From contig NZ_JAFBEX010000023.1 in assembly GCF_016908975.1 (NCBI RefSeq), forward strand, positions 17,231-81,230: DNA of 64,000 nucleotides. Direction: 5' to 3'. The stretch is from Neobacillus cucumis. GTDB lineage: Bacteria; Bacillota; Bacilli; Bacillales; Cytobacillaceae. Positions 42,862-52,287 of the stretch are shown piece by piece; the first letter of the stretch is position 1; every line of letters begins with the position of its first letter. Under the pieces are notes generated by a model. The model was not told the DNA's origin. It did no database searches and saw only the letters and a program-made list of their open reading frames with translations. Position numbers and translations under genes: made by a program.

Positions 42862-43761
42862 TTAGAAAACAATCGTCTTATTTTGATGGACAATAATTCG
42901 ATCTTCAATATGCCATTTCACGGCTCGAGCCAATACACTTCTCTCAATTCTTCGGCCAATCTTTTTAAGACTGTCAACATTATGATGATGATCTACACGA
43001 CTGATATCTTGTTCAATGATCGGACCTTCATCAAGATCGTTGGTTACATAATGGGATGTCGCACCGATTAGTTTTACTCCGCGGTCAAAGGCGCGTTCGT
43101 ACGGCCTTGCCCCTACAAATGCTGGTAAAAACGAATGGTGGATATTAATAATTTTATTTGGATTTTCCTTAATAAAATTGGGTGTTAAGATCTGCATATA
43201 GCGTGCCAAAACAATAAAATCGATCTCATATTCATTTATAAGCTTAAGTTGTTCTTCTTCAGCTTGTTGGCGAATATCTTTGTTCGCAGGAATATAGTAA
43301 AAAGGAATATTAAGTCCTTCCACAACCTCTTTTGCACTCTCATGGTTACTAATAACTAATGCAATATCAGCCATTAGATCCCCGCTTTGCCACTCCCATA
43401 AGAGTTCTAGCAAGCAATGGAGCTCTTTTGAGACAAAGATAGCGGCTTTTTTAATATTATAAACATGTGTAAATTTCCATTCCATTGAGAAATAATCCGC
43501 GATCTCAGCAAATTGTGTTTCCATTTCTTTTGCTTTTTCCTTAAGACCCGGACATTCAAATTCAATCCGAATGAAAAAGATTCCGCCTTCAGGATTCGTA
43601 GAATACTGACTAGATTCGATAATATTCGCATTATGCGCAAATAAAAATTTAGAAATGGCTGAAACAATTCCTGGTTGGTCCGGACAGCTTACTAAAAGTC
43701 TTCCGCGATTTTTATTTTGTTCTTGAAATGATTCAATTTGATCTTTTATAAATGCATTCAT
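42862..43761 (-). CDS. purU: Formyltetrahydrofolate deformylase PurU (299 aa)
   Basis: Hydrolyses 10-formyl-THF to THF and formate, supplying formate for purine synthesis and balancing one-carbon pools. The N-terminal ACT domain ('LLVSCPDQPGIVSAISKFLF') precedes a formyltransferase catalytic domain with 'NIHHSFLPAFVGARPYERAF' and the active-site Asp in 'TNDLDEGPIIEQD'. Length is as expected (about 300 aa). No partner gene in an operon. Confidence 0.95.
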   Translation of the reverse strand: MNAFIKDQIESFQEQNKNRGRLLVSCPDQPGIVSAISKFLFAHNANIIESSQYSTNPEGGIFFIRIEFECPGLKEKAKEMETQFAEIADYFSMEWKFTHVYNIKKAAIFVSKELHCLLELLWEWQSGDLMADIALVISNHESAKEVVEGLNIPFYYIPANKDIRQQAEEEQLKLINEYEIDFIVLARYMQILTPNFIKENPNKIINIHHSFLPAFVGARPYERAFDRGVKLIGATSHYVTNDLDEGPIIEQDISRVDHHHNVDSLKKIGRRIERSVLARAVKWHIEDRIIVHQNKTIVF

Positions 43762-43868
43762 GTCATAAACCTCTCTATCTTCTTTGAAACATTATACCTG
43801 AAAAACTCTTAATAGTTAATTATTATTTGAAAACTCTTTTACTAAGGCTATTTTCGCATAAATTATTT

Positions 43869-44945
43869 CTATTCGTAAAAGTTCAGTATGTGATTTGCCC
43901 CAGAAATCAAATCGCTTAACAATTTCTCAGCACGGATTTCATTATGTAACAGCCTTGTACCCTGCCCAGCCCAAAGCGACATATATTCAGGATTATTTTG
44001 TAAAGCAGCTTGTTTGCGGATATCATTTGTCAATGTATTTTGTGTTGGAAAATCAGCCGGGGATAAATTCATATCCTCGTATGCTCTCATAAATGCATTT
44101 TTAATTCCCCGTGCCGGACGTCCAGAAAAAGCTTTGGTAATGACAGTACTTTCTTCTGTACTATTGATAAGTGCTTGCTTATAAGCGGAATGAGCACCCG
44201 ACTCCATTGTGGTTAAGAATGCCGTTCCCATCTGAACTCCTTGTGCACCTAGTGCCAATGCTGCAACAAGACCGCGGCTATCCATGATTCCCCCTGCAGC
44301 CACCACCGGCACTGAAACAGCATCAACAACCTGTGGAACAAGGGAAAATGTTCCGACTGCAGCGCCGAGTGAATTTTTTTCAATTTCAAATGTGCTACGA
44401 TGGCCACCTGCATCACTTCCCTGGGCAATAATGATATCTGTCCCTTCGGACTCTGCCAGTTGTGCCTCCCGAACTGTCGTGACCATAGTTGTGACCTTAA
44501 TACCTCTTTCCTTTGCTTGTATCATTTTATCTTGTGGAAAAATTCCAAAAGCAGAAGAAATCACAGAAACCTTTTCTTCCATTAAGACCTCAAACTGTTC
44601 TTCAAAGAAGTTGTTCGTTATCACTTTTTGATTCGATTGCTTTAGTCCCAGCCTTTCACGTATCGCATTCAAAACTTTCTGAGACTCTTCTACGCCAGCA
44701 TATTGATCTGTCCAATTTGTACAAAACAAGTTTACGGCAAATGGTTTTGAGGTTTGCTCCTTTATTTTTCGAATAGCTGTCCTTATTTCTTCTGGCTTCA
44801 TATAGGCGGCTCCCAAGGTTCCTAAACCGCCGGCATTGGATACACTTGCGACAAGCTCAACTGTGGTTGGTCCCCCAGCCATACCTGCTTGAATAACAGG
44901 ATAGGCGATACCGAGAATCTTACAAAGTTTAGTATTTAGCTGCAT
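43869..44945 (-). CDS. Nitronate monooxygenase (2-nitropropane dioxygenase type) (358 aa)
   Basis: FMN-dependent TIM-barrel enzyme oxidising toxic nitronates such as propionate-3-nitronate. 'YPVIQAGMAGGPTTVELVAS', 'AQGSDAGGH' with the catalytic His, and 'VVAAGGIMDSRGLVAALALGA' (in part) are typical. Close in form to B. subtilis YrpB. ATG 44945 follows AAGGGGAG; the extension to 45032 is not supported. FabK-type enoyl reductases share the fold, but the His in GSDAGGH favours the monooxygenase. Confidence 0.87.
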   Translation of the reverse strand: MQLNTKLCKILGIAYPVIQAGMAGGPTTVELVASVSNAGGLGTLGAAYMKPEEIRTAIRKIKEQTSKPFAVNLFCTNWTDQYAGVEESQKVLNAIRERLGLKQSNQKVITNNFFEEQFEVLMEEKVSVISSAFGIFPQDKMIQAKERGIKVTTMVTTVREAQLAESEGTDIIIAQGSDAGGHRSTFEIEKNSLGAAVGTFSLVPQVVDAVSVPVVAAGGIMDSRGLVAALALGAQGVQMGTAFLTTMESGAHSAYKQALINSTEESTVITKAFSGRPARGIKNAFMRAYEDMNLSPADFPTQNTLTNDIRKQAALQNNPEYMSLWAGQGTRLLHNEIRAEKLLSDLISGANHILNFYE

Positions 44946-45034
44946 ATGCCTACTCCCCTTTTGAGCAATAATTGCCTTTTTTCTCATCATAAACCATCCT
45001 TTGCTAATAAAACAAAGGAAATGTCCGTACAAAA

Positions 45035-45060
45035 ACCCTTATCATTACGAGATAAGGGTC
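45035..45060 (-). terminator. Terminator downstream of zwf
   Basis: ACCCTTATC and GATAAGGGT pair around a 7-base loop, followed on the minus strand by TTTTTG. Confidence 0.75.
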
Positions 45061-45074
45061 AACTATAGACAGTC

Positions 45075-46586
45075 TTATTTTTGAAGTACCGGCTCTTTGT
45101 TCTCTTCCACATCTTCATCCAGCCACCATGTGAAGCCATTCTCAGCTAGAAGGGAATCAGCCGCATCCGGTCCATTTGAACCGGAACGGTATTCATGAAG
45201 TGGTACCAGTTTTTCTTCAAAGGCATCTAAGATGGGCTGTACCCATTCCCAAGATAATTCCACTTCTTTCCAATGAGCAAAGAAAGTAGAATCTCCAAGG
45301 AAAGCATCAAAAATCAGTCTTTCATATGCTTCCGGTACCCCTATGCTATTAAGCTCTAAATCTTCATTAGAGAAATTAATATTTACAGCCTCGATTTTAC
45401 CGTTTAATGGATTTTTACTGTTTAATTGCAAGGTAATATTTTCATTAGGATTGATCTCGATTATTAATAAATTAGGCGCTACCTTATGATTTTGAGTATA
45501 AAGAAGCTTTAAGGTGTTTTTTAATTCGATTACGATACGTGTTGACTTTTCCTTCATTCTCTTACCGGTTCGAATATAAAAAGGAACCCCGCTCCATAAC
45601 GGATTATCAATCCATATACGTGCTGCGACAAAGGTATCCGTTTGAGAAGATGGGTTCACCCCTGGTTCATTTCTATAACCTTCCGAGAGCTTTCCATTCA
45701 TTTCACCAGAAGTGTACTGCCCACGAACAATTTCGAATTGGACAGCTTCTTTACTCATAGGACGAATCGCTTCCATCACTTTGCGTTTCTCATTTCGAAT
45801 TTCGGTTGCATTAATCTTATATGGCATATTCATAGCCGTCATCATGAGCATTTGCAACATATGATTTTGGAACATGTCGCGAACGGCACCTGTTTGATCA
45901 TAATATCCGGCTCTTTGTTCTACTCCAACGATTTCACTTGCTGTAATTTGAACATTGGCAATATGATCTTTATTCCAAATTGACTGGAAAATGGGGTTCG
46001 CATTTGTTAGAGTTTCAAGGTTTTGAACCATTGGCTTTCCTAGATAATGGTCAATTCGATAAATCTCCTCTTCATCAAATGTCCTGCTAAGTTTCTCATT
46101 TAATTCCCGAGCGGATTGAAGATCATGACCAAATGGCTTTTCAATGATCAATCGTTTCCATCCATTCGTTGTACCTAGTCCACTGTTTTTGATATTTAAG
46201 CCAATGATATCGAAAAATTCTGGTGCTACCGACAAGTAAAACAATCGGTTTTCTGTAAGCTGCAATTCTTCTTCACGCTGTTGCACCAGTTGCAATAGTT
46301 TTTGATAATCATCCGGATTATTTACATTTAAGCTACAGAAACGAAAAGCCTCAAGAAATTCTCCGAGTTCACTCGCATCATGTTCTAAACGACGTGAAAA
46401 GTTTAAGACGGATTCCTTTACTTTTTCTTGAAAATCAAGATGTGAGAGATTACCTCTACCGAGCCCAATAATCGATATAGGCTGTGGCAGCTTTTGATCT
46501 ATATATAAATTATAAAGGGCAGGGTATATTTTTCGTTTAGCTAGATCGCCCGTTGCTCCAAATAATACAAAAGTCATTGATTCCAT
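45075..46586 (-). CDS. zwf: Glucose-6-phosphate 1-dehydrogenase (503 aa)
   Basis: First step of the oxidative pentose phosphate pathway, giving NADPH. 'FVLFGATGDLAKRKIYPAL' is the NADP-binding start, and the active-site signature RIDHYLGKPMVQN is intact. Family length is normal. ATG 46586 follows GGGGAG. It stands alone here; gnd is not next to it. Many NADPH-using reductases in the window would draw on its product. Confidence 0.95.
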   Translation of the reverse strand: MESMTFVLFGATGDLAKRKIYPALYNLYIDQKLPQPISIIGLGRGNLSHLDFQEKVKESVLNFSRRLEHDASELGEFLEAFRFCSLNVNNPDDYQKLLQLVQQREEELQLTENRLFYLSVAPEFFDIIGLNIKNSGLGTTNGWKRLIIEKPFGHDLQSARELNEKLSRTFDEEEIYRIDHYLGKPMVQNLETLTNANPIFQSIWNKDHIANVQITASEIVGVEQRAGYYDQTGAVRDMFQNHMLQMLMMTAMNMPYKINATEIRNEKRKVMEAIRPMSKEAVQFEIVRGQYTSGEMNGKLSEGYRNEPGVNPSSQTDTFVAARIWIDNPLWSGVPFYIRTGKRMKEKSTRIVIELKNTLKLLYTQNHKVAPNLLIIEINPNENITLQLNSKNPLNGKIEAVNINFSNEDLELNSIGVPEAYERLIFDAFLGDSTFFAHWKEVELSWEWVQPILDAFEEKLVPLHEYRSGSNGPDAADSLLAENGFTWWLDEDVEENKEPVLQK

Positions 46587-46661
46587 AATTATTTCTCCCC
46601 ACTAATTAGAAAATTATCTTTCAAGTGTACCACAAATAATTTAAATATTTAAACTTTTTAT

Positions 46662-46811
46662 TTAAATTGCCTTTTTTATTTTTATCATTTGCTTTTTAAT
46701 TTGACTTTTTGCGATACGCAATATTTGTTTCTCTGGTGTCCCCTTTTCAACGATTACATTTGTTAGATAGTTTTTTCCTCTATAATGGATTAACAATCTC
46801 ACATTCTCCAC
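46662..46811 (-). CDS. Small protein resembling BA3454-family stress proteins (49 aa)
   Basis: GTG 46811 preceded by GGGGGAAATAAT opens a 49-residue frame containing VRLLIHYRGKNYLTNVIVEK and a basic helical end. The 'Y.GK.YLTNVIV.KG' pattern recalls the small 'BA3454 family stress response protein' group of Bacillus. Assignment is from memory. It lies upstream of zwf in the same direction. Confidence 0.6.
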   Translation of the reverse strand: MENVRLLIHYRGKNYLTNVIVEKGTPEKQILRIAKSQIKKQMIKIKKAI

Positions 46812-47158
46812 ATTATTTCCCCCAATAAAGTTAAGCTAAATATCTATAATAAACGATTTGATAATGAAGTAAAATAACCTAGGTTAATTTTTGTGTAACT
46901 ATCATACGGCCGGAATTTGATTTCCGTCAAGAAATATATCTCAAATTTAAGATTTTAGATAATAAAAACAATATAAAAATATTAAAAAAACTGATAAAAA
47001 TACCTTCAATACGTAAAAAGGACCTATTGAAAATTATCTTCAATAGGTCCTTAATTTCTATAATATTGTCATGATATTCCTATATCCTAGTATTTGCTCC
47101 AAGGTCTTATTCTAACCTAGCTTTGGCACTTCTAATTTACTAAAAATAAAAGAATGAT
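46812..47158. other. Intergenic region with terminator
   Basis: No gene is seen; it contains the M24 gene's terminator at 47018-47053 and A/T-rich sequence. Confidence 0.65.
47018..47053. terminator. Terminator downstream of the M24 gene
   Basis: AAGGACCTATTGAA and TTCAATAGGTCCTT form a perfect 14-bp stem around AATTATC. Confidence 0.85.
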
Positions 47159-48562
47159 TTATACCTTATTTACCTTAAACGCACATTTTTTATTTAATAG
47201 GTAGGGACGCATATATCCATTTAGATTCGATAGCGGAAGAATTTCAGGCTTGATGTGAATTCCCAATGTATGAATCATGTAATCCCTGCGAGCTTGAATT
47301 CGCGCCCAAACGTCAGGGTACTTGTCAGCAAGCTCTTGGCGTAATGCTTGATCCGCAATGGCTACTCCATCTTCGGCACTTGCGCCGCCATAGCCAGGAA
47401 CACTTGGTATAATATCCATTTGAAACAACATCCCACTTGAAATGGCAAGATCCGAGCCCGGATAAATGGGTGATGACATCCATTCTTCTCCAGCAGTTAG
47501 ATGACCTGGATTCAAATGCCATCCATAAATTGATTTCGGTAGGACGGACTCAATTAAATGATACATTTCATCCCCTAACATGCCGATTTCAATATTTTCA
47601 TACCAAGCAACCGTCGCTGCATAATAGGGTTTTGCCACCGCATCGAGATAATCCCTTACATCTGCTGGCAATTCTTCTTTAGTAGAAACAACGTAAGCCG
47701 AGCGACTTGTTAACCCCCCTCGATATCCAAGGGTAGAAGAAAATTTATCACCAATCTCCACCTTTTTGGCTCTTGGTGCGACCACGGCATTCGTAAACCG
47801 ATCACCAGTAGCACAAATCGTTTGGACATTGTTGGGCTGGCCAAAGGCGGCTAATTCATTGGCAAGTTCCATTTCCGTCTTACCTGGCTCAATTTGATCT
47901 AGCAAACTAAGGATACATGAGGAAGCCAACGATGCTCCAAACTCATAGTGGGCAATCTCATTCGCATTCATCGTAATGCGAGCCCCTTTTCCAGGATGAA
48001 TAAAAAGGGAAGTGGCATTCACAACTAGTCCAGAATTACCTACTAGGTTCTTAACCGCTTCAACAATGAAATATGGAACATCAAAAAGCTGATCATTGTC
48101 TTCTAACGAACTGGTAAACAACTTCCAGCCCATAATACCTGTTTTCATACCTTTTTCTACTCCTGCAGACTGAATTAATTCAGCAAAGGTTTGGGTATTC
48201 CCCATGGGTTGATTGGGAAGTGAGAAATATGGAGTATGGATTACTTCTGCCTCAATTCTGCTATACTGCCCCATTTTTAGTGATTCGTTACCTAATAACA
48301 TATAGGCCTTTCCATCACGGTGTAAGACAAGAAGGGCTTCTTCAAATCTTGGTTCAAATCCAACGAGGTAGCCAAAATTCACCCCATGTTCCCGGTCGGC
48401 ATAGACAAGCAGGGCATCCAATTTTTCTTCTTTCATCCGCATTAAGATTTTTTCTTTGTGAAGCTGCATCGTATCATCTGTTAAATCAACTGGATGTTGC
48501 GCGGGTGCCGTTATAGGGGCAGGCACCTCACAATAGGCAATCTGTTCGATTAGATTAGTCAT
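47159..48562 (-). CDS. M24 (aminopeptidase P-like) family protein, probably lacking metal ligands (467 aa)
   Basis: Pita-bread fold homologue of Xaa-Pro peptidases with N-terminal creatinase-like domain ('MKEEKLDALLVYADREHGVN') and C-terminal M24 domain. At the place of the usual DFG-type and SDxTR ligand segments it reads 'GDKFSSTLGYRGGLTSRSAY', where both metal-binding aspartates appear replaced; 'NPGHLTAGEEW' and 'MDIIPS' stand where His and Glu segments belong. It may be a non-peptidase member. ATG 48562 follows AGGAG. Alone in its unit. Confidence 0.8.
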   Translation of the reverse strand: MTNLIEQIAYCEVPAPITAPAQHPVDLTDDTMQLHKEKILMRMKEEKLDALLVYADREHGVNFGYLVGFEPRFEEALLVLHRDGKAYMLLGNESLKMGQYSRIEAEVIHTPYFSLPNQPMGNTQTFAELIQSAGVEKGMKTGIMGWKLFTSSLEDNDQLFDVPYFIVEAVKNLVGNSGLVVNATSLFIHPGKGARITMNANEIAHYEFGASLASSCILSLLDQIEPGKTEMELANELAAFGQPNNVQTICATGDRFTNAVVAPRAKKVEIGDKFSSTLGYRGGLTSRSAYVVSTKEELPADVRDYLDAVAKPYYAATVAWYENIEIGMLGDEMYHLIESVLPKSIYGWHLNPGHLTAGEEWMSSPIYPGSDLAISSGMLFQMDIIPSVPGYGGASAEDGVAIADQALRQELADKYPDVWARIQARRDYMIHTLGIHIKPEILPLSNLNGYMRPYLLNKKCAFKVNKV

Positions 48563-48771
48563 TATAAAATACTCCTGTCAATCAAGTTATATTAGCTATG
48601 CCTAGCTAACTTCATCGATCCTAGTATACACCTCCTGAAAGAAGTCATTAAAGATGGACATCGCTGTGGTTAAATGAGTAGACCTATTTATTAGTAAATC
48701 CAAAACTGTTTATGGTTATGGTGCATGAAATTTCGAACAGCGGCTGTCTTAGGGCAAGCCTTCCCTAACGG

Positions 48772-48942
48772 TATAACTTTTTTGATTTGGATCAAACCTA
48801 TAAAGATGCCTATGGGATGCCATTATTACGGATGACTTATGACTATACCGATCAAGATCGTGAATTAGTCAAATGTATTTCCAATGTGACAAGAAAGATT
48901 GCGAAAAAAATGGGACCGGATCATGGTATAAAAAATACCTGA
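48772..48942 (+). pseudogene. GMC family oxidoreductase remnant (C-terminal)
   Basis: The frame reads FFDLDQTYKDAYGMPLLRMT and ends ..KKMGPDHGIKNT-stop, matching the C-terminal part of membrane-associated GMC (gluconate/choline dehydrogenase-like) enzymes. No start or flavin-binding domain remains; bases just upstream look like further decayed sequence. Confidence 0.65.
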
Positions 48943-48960
48943 CCAAGATTCGGTCAGGTG
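48937..48960 (+). terminator. Terminator of the GMC remnant
   Basis: ACCTGACC and GGTCAGGT pair around AAGATTC, followed by GATTTTTATT; the stem overlaps the remnant's stop. Confidence 0.7.
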
Positions 48961-49066
48961 ATTTTTATTGCTCGTACTGACAAAATTTGTCTAGATTATT
49001 TCCGACTAAGTTATCGTGTTAGGCACATATTAACAGTGAATCAATTAAAGAAATGGTGCGATTTTT

Positions 49067-49308
49067 ATGAAAAATAATTGGAAATACCCATTTTAACCAC
49101 CCTGGTTTCCGTTTCTTTTTTAACAGGATGTAATGATAACAGAAAAAACAATAACATAAATGAAAAGATTGACGTAGATAATAAACCCATTCGGTACGAA
49201 CCGAATCTAAACCCTCATAATCTCAATGAGGACCCTAATCGTGGAAATAAACCTTTTCCACACGATGAACCCCCTCTCAAACAATCAAAGGATAGAAAAA
49301 GGCGATAA
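49067..49308 (+). CDS. Small lipoprotein, apparently frameshifted near its start
   Basis: The mature part after the lipobox LTGC is Asn/Asp/Pro-rich (NEKIDVDNKPIRYEPNLN..) and basic at the end. The supported frame would have to start at TTG 49078, giving a signal peptide without N-terminal positive charges. ATG 49067 encodes MKNNWKYP, an ideal start for it, but joins the main frame only if one base is inserted in CCCATTTT near 49090. So either the gene is damaged or the sequence lost a base. No family recognised. Confidence 0.55.
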
Positions 49309-49386
49309 TTTGTAATTCAACAGAAGCAGAGGTGCAGAGTAATTTAATTATCACCTGAATTTAAACTCTTTAATAGGAGGAAAATA

Positions 49387-49647
49387 ATGGATACTCATGT
49401 TAGGTCAGAATTATCGTTATTAAGTGAGCTCCTCTTATCTATTTTATTAACCGCAACCATTGCCCTATATTGCTATAAAGCCATTGCTCCCTTTCCCTGG
49501 CTTACCTTTATTGGATTTCCCTTAGGGATTGCTCTAATGGTTGGATGCTGGGAAAATAAAAAACATTCTTGGAGCCTGTTTATTACAGGTGTATTATTCA
49601 GTGGTTTCGTCTGGTTAATTTATTATAATTGGTCATCACTACTATAA
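49387..49647 (+). CDS. Small membrane protein (86 aa)
   Basis: Not recognised. Three hydrophobic helices (about 12-30, 36-55, 62-82) with a charged turn WENKKHS before the last. ATG 49387 follows TAGGAGG. It lies between the lipoprotein and cytochrome c genes, all in one direction with short gaps; possibly linked to the cytochrome or quinol-oxidase biology, which is speculation. Confidence 0.65.
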   Translation: MDTHVRSELSLLSELLLSILLTATIALYCYKAIAPFPWLTFIGFPLGIALMVGCWENKKHSWSLFITGVLFSGFVWLIYYNWSSLL

Positions 49648-49684
49648 AAAATTATTGAAAAAGAATCATTTAGGAGGCGTCTAA

Positions 49685-50032
49685 ATGAAAAAAGTTGGGC
49701 TTACCATGATAGGCAATGTCATCCTTGCCGGATGTCTCGTATTTTTATTATTTTTTTACGAAGGACATCAGAAACAAACGACTAATAAAACTGCAAACAA
49801 GGGTACTTCCTCTGCAGATAATGCACAAAAGATTGTCAGCAGCAACTGCACTACTTGTCATGGTCAGAACCTGCAAGGCAATGTAGGACCTAATTTAACG
49901 AAAATTGGCTCTAAATATTCGCAAAGTGAAATTGAAAATATTATTAATCATGGAAAAAATGCTATGCCTGCAGGGGTCATTTCAGCTGACCAAGCAAAAA
50001 TCGTCTCAGAATGGCTAGCCCAGAAAAAATAA
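49685..50032 (+). CDS. Membrane-anchored cytochrome c (115 aa)
   Basis: Single-haem electron carrier on the outer face of the membrane. An N-terminal hydrophobic anchor (residues 5-25) leads to a linker and haem motif CTTCH (C55, C58, H59); Met94 in 'KNAMPAG' is the probable sixth ligand. Similar in size to Bacillus cytochrome c550/c551. The segment LAGC at 14-17 could alternatively be a lipobox, as in CccB. ATG 49685 follows TTTAGGAGG. Confidence 0.88.
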   Translation: MKKVGLTMIGNVILAGCLVFLLFFYEGHQKQTTNKTANKGTSSADNAQKIVSSNCTTCHGQNLQGNVGPNLTKIGSKYSQSEIENIINHGKNAMPAGVISADQAKIVSEWLAQKK

Positions 50033-50818
50033 TTATAAACCCTTTTTAAATTCATCATAGTCTGATTTAACGTAATGGAAAACTATCTCGTTACCACCAT
50101 GATCCGGGTGTGTCATTAATAATAATTTTTTATATCTAGATAACACATCCTTCTCACTCGCATTTTTGGAAAGCCCTAACTTTTTGCGATAATCAAGTGA
50201 ATGAGCTAATGAGGAGACGTAGACTTTTTCAGGATCTCTTTTTCCTTGCTTTGTCAGTTTCTCTTTTAAATACAACAATTCACTGCGGAGCTCAATATTT
50301 TCTTTTAGTGCTTTTTTTGTTTCCTTTTGTAATTCATTTTTCTCAAGCTCTAGGTTCAAGATTTCTTTTTGCAATTTATTTCTTTGCTGGATTAAAGTCT
50401 TGACGGAGCTTTTATGCATTTCTTCTAACTCTCTTATATGGTCATCTTGTACTTTTACTTTTGCTTTTAATTCACGGATAAGCTTGTCCTGTTCTGTAGG
50501 TGGATTTAATAAATGCTTAGGATTTTTCACATTTGATATGTATTCGGTAAGTTTATTGCCGTTTCCCACATTTTGAATCTTGCCTTCATACAGCCAGCGT
50601 TGAACTACTTGTATGCCCATCTTCGCAGCAACCCCCGCATCATTTAACAGAGAAATAGCCTGATCTGTATCATGAAGGATGTAGTCTGTTTGTTTAAACG
50701 CTCCCTTTGCATCGTATTTAATTTTTCGCTCTCGCAGCCACCGTCTTACAGTTTCCATGCACTGATCCTCGGAAACTCCCGCGGCTTTTAAAAATTCAAA
50801 AGCTTGATCTGTATTCAC
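50033..50818 (-). CDS. J-domain protein with two HTH-like repeats and a coiled coil (261 aa)
   Basis: Two related 45-residue segments, 'NTDQAFEFLKAAGVS' and 'DTDQAISLLNDAGVAA', each followed by a tryptophan-containing helix (VRRWLRERKI, VQRWLYEGKI), look like duplicated winged-helix/MerR-like DNA-binding units. A long coiled coil (about 115-195) links them to a C-terminal J domain with the HPD motif (MTHPDHGG). GTG 50818 is preferred because AAGGGAG precedes it. It may recruit DnaK to a nucleoid- or DNA-bound site; this is inference. Confidence 0.7.
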   Translation of the reverse strand: MNTDQAFEFLKAAGVSEDQCMETVRRWLRERKIKYDAKGAFKQTDYILHDTDQAISLLNDAGVAAKMGIQVVQRWLYEGKIQNVGNGNKLTEYISNVKNPKHLLNPPTEQDKLIRELKAKVKVQDDHIRELEEMHKSSVKTLIQQRNKLQKEILNLELEKNELQKETKKALKENIELRSELLYLKEKLTKQGKRDPEKVYVSSLAHSLDYRKKLGLSKNASEKDVLSRYKKLLLMTHPDHGGNEIVFHYVKSDYDEFKKGL

Positions 50819-51082
50819 TGTAATCTCCCTTCCCTGCACTGATTCAATCTATATTAATGCTAATAATGGATTTTCTAACCTTCATCATTTTTATCTTAAA
50901 GGAGATAAGGATGTATGTGAATGGCTAAAAAAGACTATTAATTGGGGTTAATAATAATTAAAAATCAATTTACAAATTTTTTTCTGTCCCTTTTGCAGCA
51001 TGCTGAGTTTATTTGTTCAGATAATCTACTTCTTTGATAAAAATGATTTTGTTATAATTTGTAATAAAGAGGAGGAGATTCC

Positions 51083-52183
51083 ATGGGCTTTGAATTCAGA
51101 AAAAGTTTCAAGATCGCTCCAGGCGTTCGTTTAAATGTAGGTAGCAATAGTGTCGGGATCAGTGCCGGTGTTAAAGGATTACGTTATAGTATCAATTCCA
51201 GAACTGGGAGCAGAGTAACCGCAAGTATTCCAAACACAGGGATCTACTATACGACTTCAGGAGGAAGAAATCGTAAAACCCCTGCATATAATCGGCAAAA
51301 GGAAATTCAAGCAAGACAGAAAGAACTAGATCGACTAAATGAATTAGAACAAGCTGCACTCGATGTAGATGACTTTGAAAATACAATCGAAAGAATTCAC
51401 TCTATTCATAAGGAAGCAGATGATCCAGTTAACTGGATCAAAGTGCGGAGTGTTAACCCCCCTTTTCATAAAAACGAGGGGCAAATTGGTATCCATGAAA
51501 GAGCTGCATTAGAAAAGTTACAAAACTATAAACCAAGTGTCATTGCGAAAATTTTTAAACATAATGAAAAAGAGTTAGAAGAGCTTCGAAATGAAGTGAT
51601 TGAAGCAAGAAATAATGATGATGAAGAATACCGCTCATGGGAGAGAGATGTCAGAATCGCGACTAAGGTGATTGAGGGAGATATTGATACATACTTCGAA
51701 GTGATACAAGAATTTAACCCCTTAGATGACTTATCGGAATTTGGGAGCGGCTTTGAGTTTTTTGCAGAAGATCCAAAAATAATGGAAATTGAATTTGATG
51801 TACATAGTAATCTAGTGGTCCCAAAGGAACATTTATCTTTAACCAAAACAGGAAAACTGTCCTCGAAACAAATGCCAAAGGGCAAATATTTAGATATTCA
51901 ACAAGATTATGTCTGTAGTTGTGTCTTAAGAATTGCAAGAGATATGTTTGCCCTACTGCCATTGGATATCGTTTATATCCATGCGGCAGATACCATGATG
52001 GACACTATAACGGGGCATTTGCGAACGATGACGATTCTCTCTGTTAAAATTGATAAACGATCGTTAAACAAATTGAACTTCGACAACATTGACTGTTCAG
52101 ATGCGATGCAAAACTTTGTTCATAATATGAAATTTAAGAAAACCGGCGGGTTTAGCGAGGTAAATAAATTAAATGTTGAATAG
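51083..52183 (+). CDS. DUF4236 domain protein (366 aa)
   Basis: The first 55 residues are the DUF4236 domain ('FRKSFKIAPGVRLNVGSNSV', 'GLRYSINSRTGSRVTASIPN'), a beta-rich unit with unknown function common in prophage- and stress-linked proteins. A charged helical stretch (75-200) and a C-terminal globular region, ending 'FVHNMKFKKTGGF', follow; neither was recognised. ATG 51083 follows GAGGAGG. Convergent with the MmcQ gene across a shared terminator. Confidence 0.8.
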   Translation: MGFEFRKSFKIAPGVRLNVGSNSVGISAGVKGLRYSINSRTGSRVTASIPNTGIYYTTSGGRNRKTPAYNRQKEIQARQKELDRLNELEQAALDVDDFENTIERIHSIHKEADDPVNWIKVRSVNPPFHKNEGQIGIHERAALEKLQNYKPSVIAKIFKHNEKELEELRNEVIEARNNDDEEYRSWERDVRIATKVIEGDIDTYFEVIQEFNPLDDLSEFGSGFEFFAEDPKIMEIEFDVHSNLVVPKEHLSLTKTGKLSSKQMPKGKYLDIQQDYVCSCVLRIARDMFALLPLDIVYIHAADTMMDTITGHLRTMTILSVKIDKRSLNKLNFDNIDCSDAMQNFVHNMKFKKTGGFSEVNKLNVE

Positions 52184-52241
52184 TTTCTTGGTCCTACAAG
52201 AAATGAAGAATCTTTCTAGCTCGACACCAAGAATTCAAACG

Positions 52242-52287
52242 AAAAAAAGTAAAGAAAGGCTAATCATTCGCCCTTTCTTCACTTTTT
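52242..52287. terminator. Shared terminator between convergent genes
   Basis: AAAGTAAAGAAAGG pairs with CCTTTCTTCACTTT, overlapping the last codons of the MmcQ gene. Confidence 0.65.
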
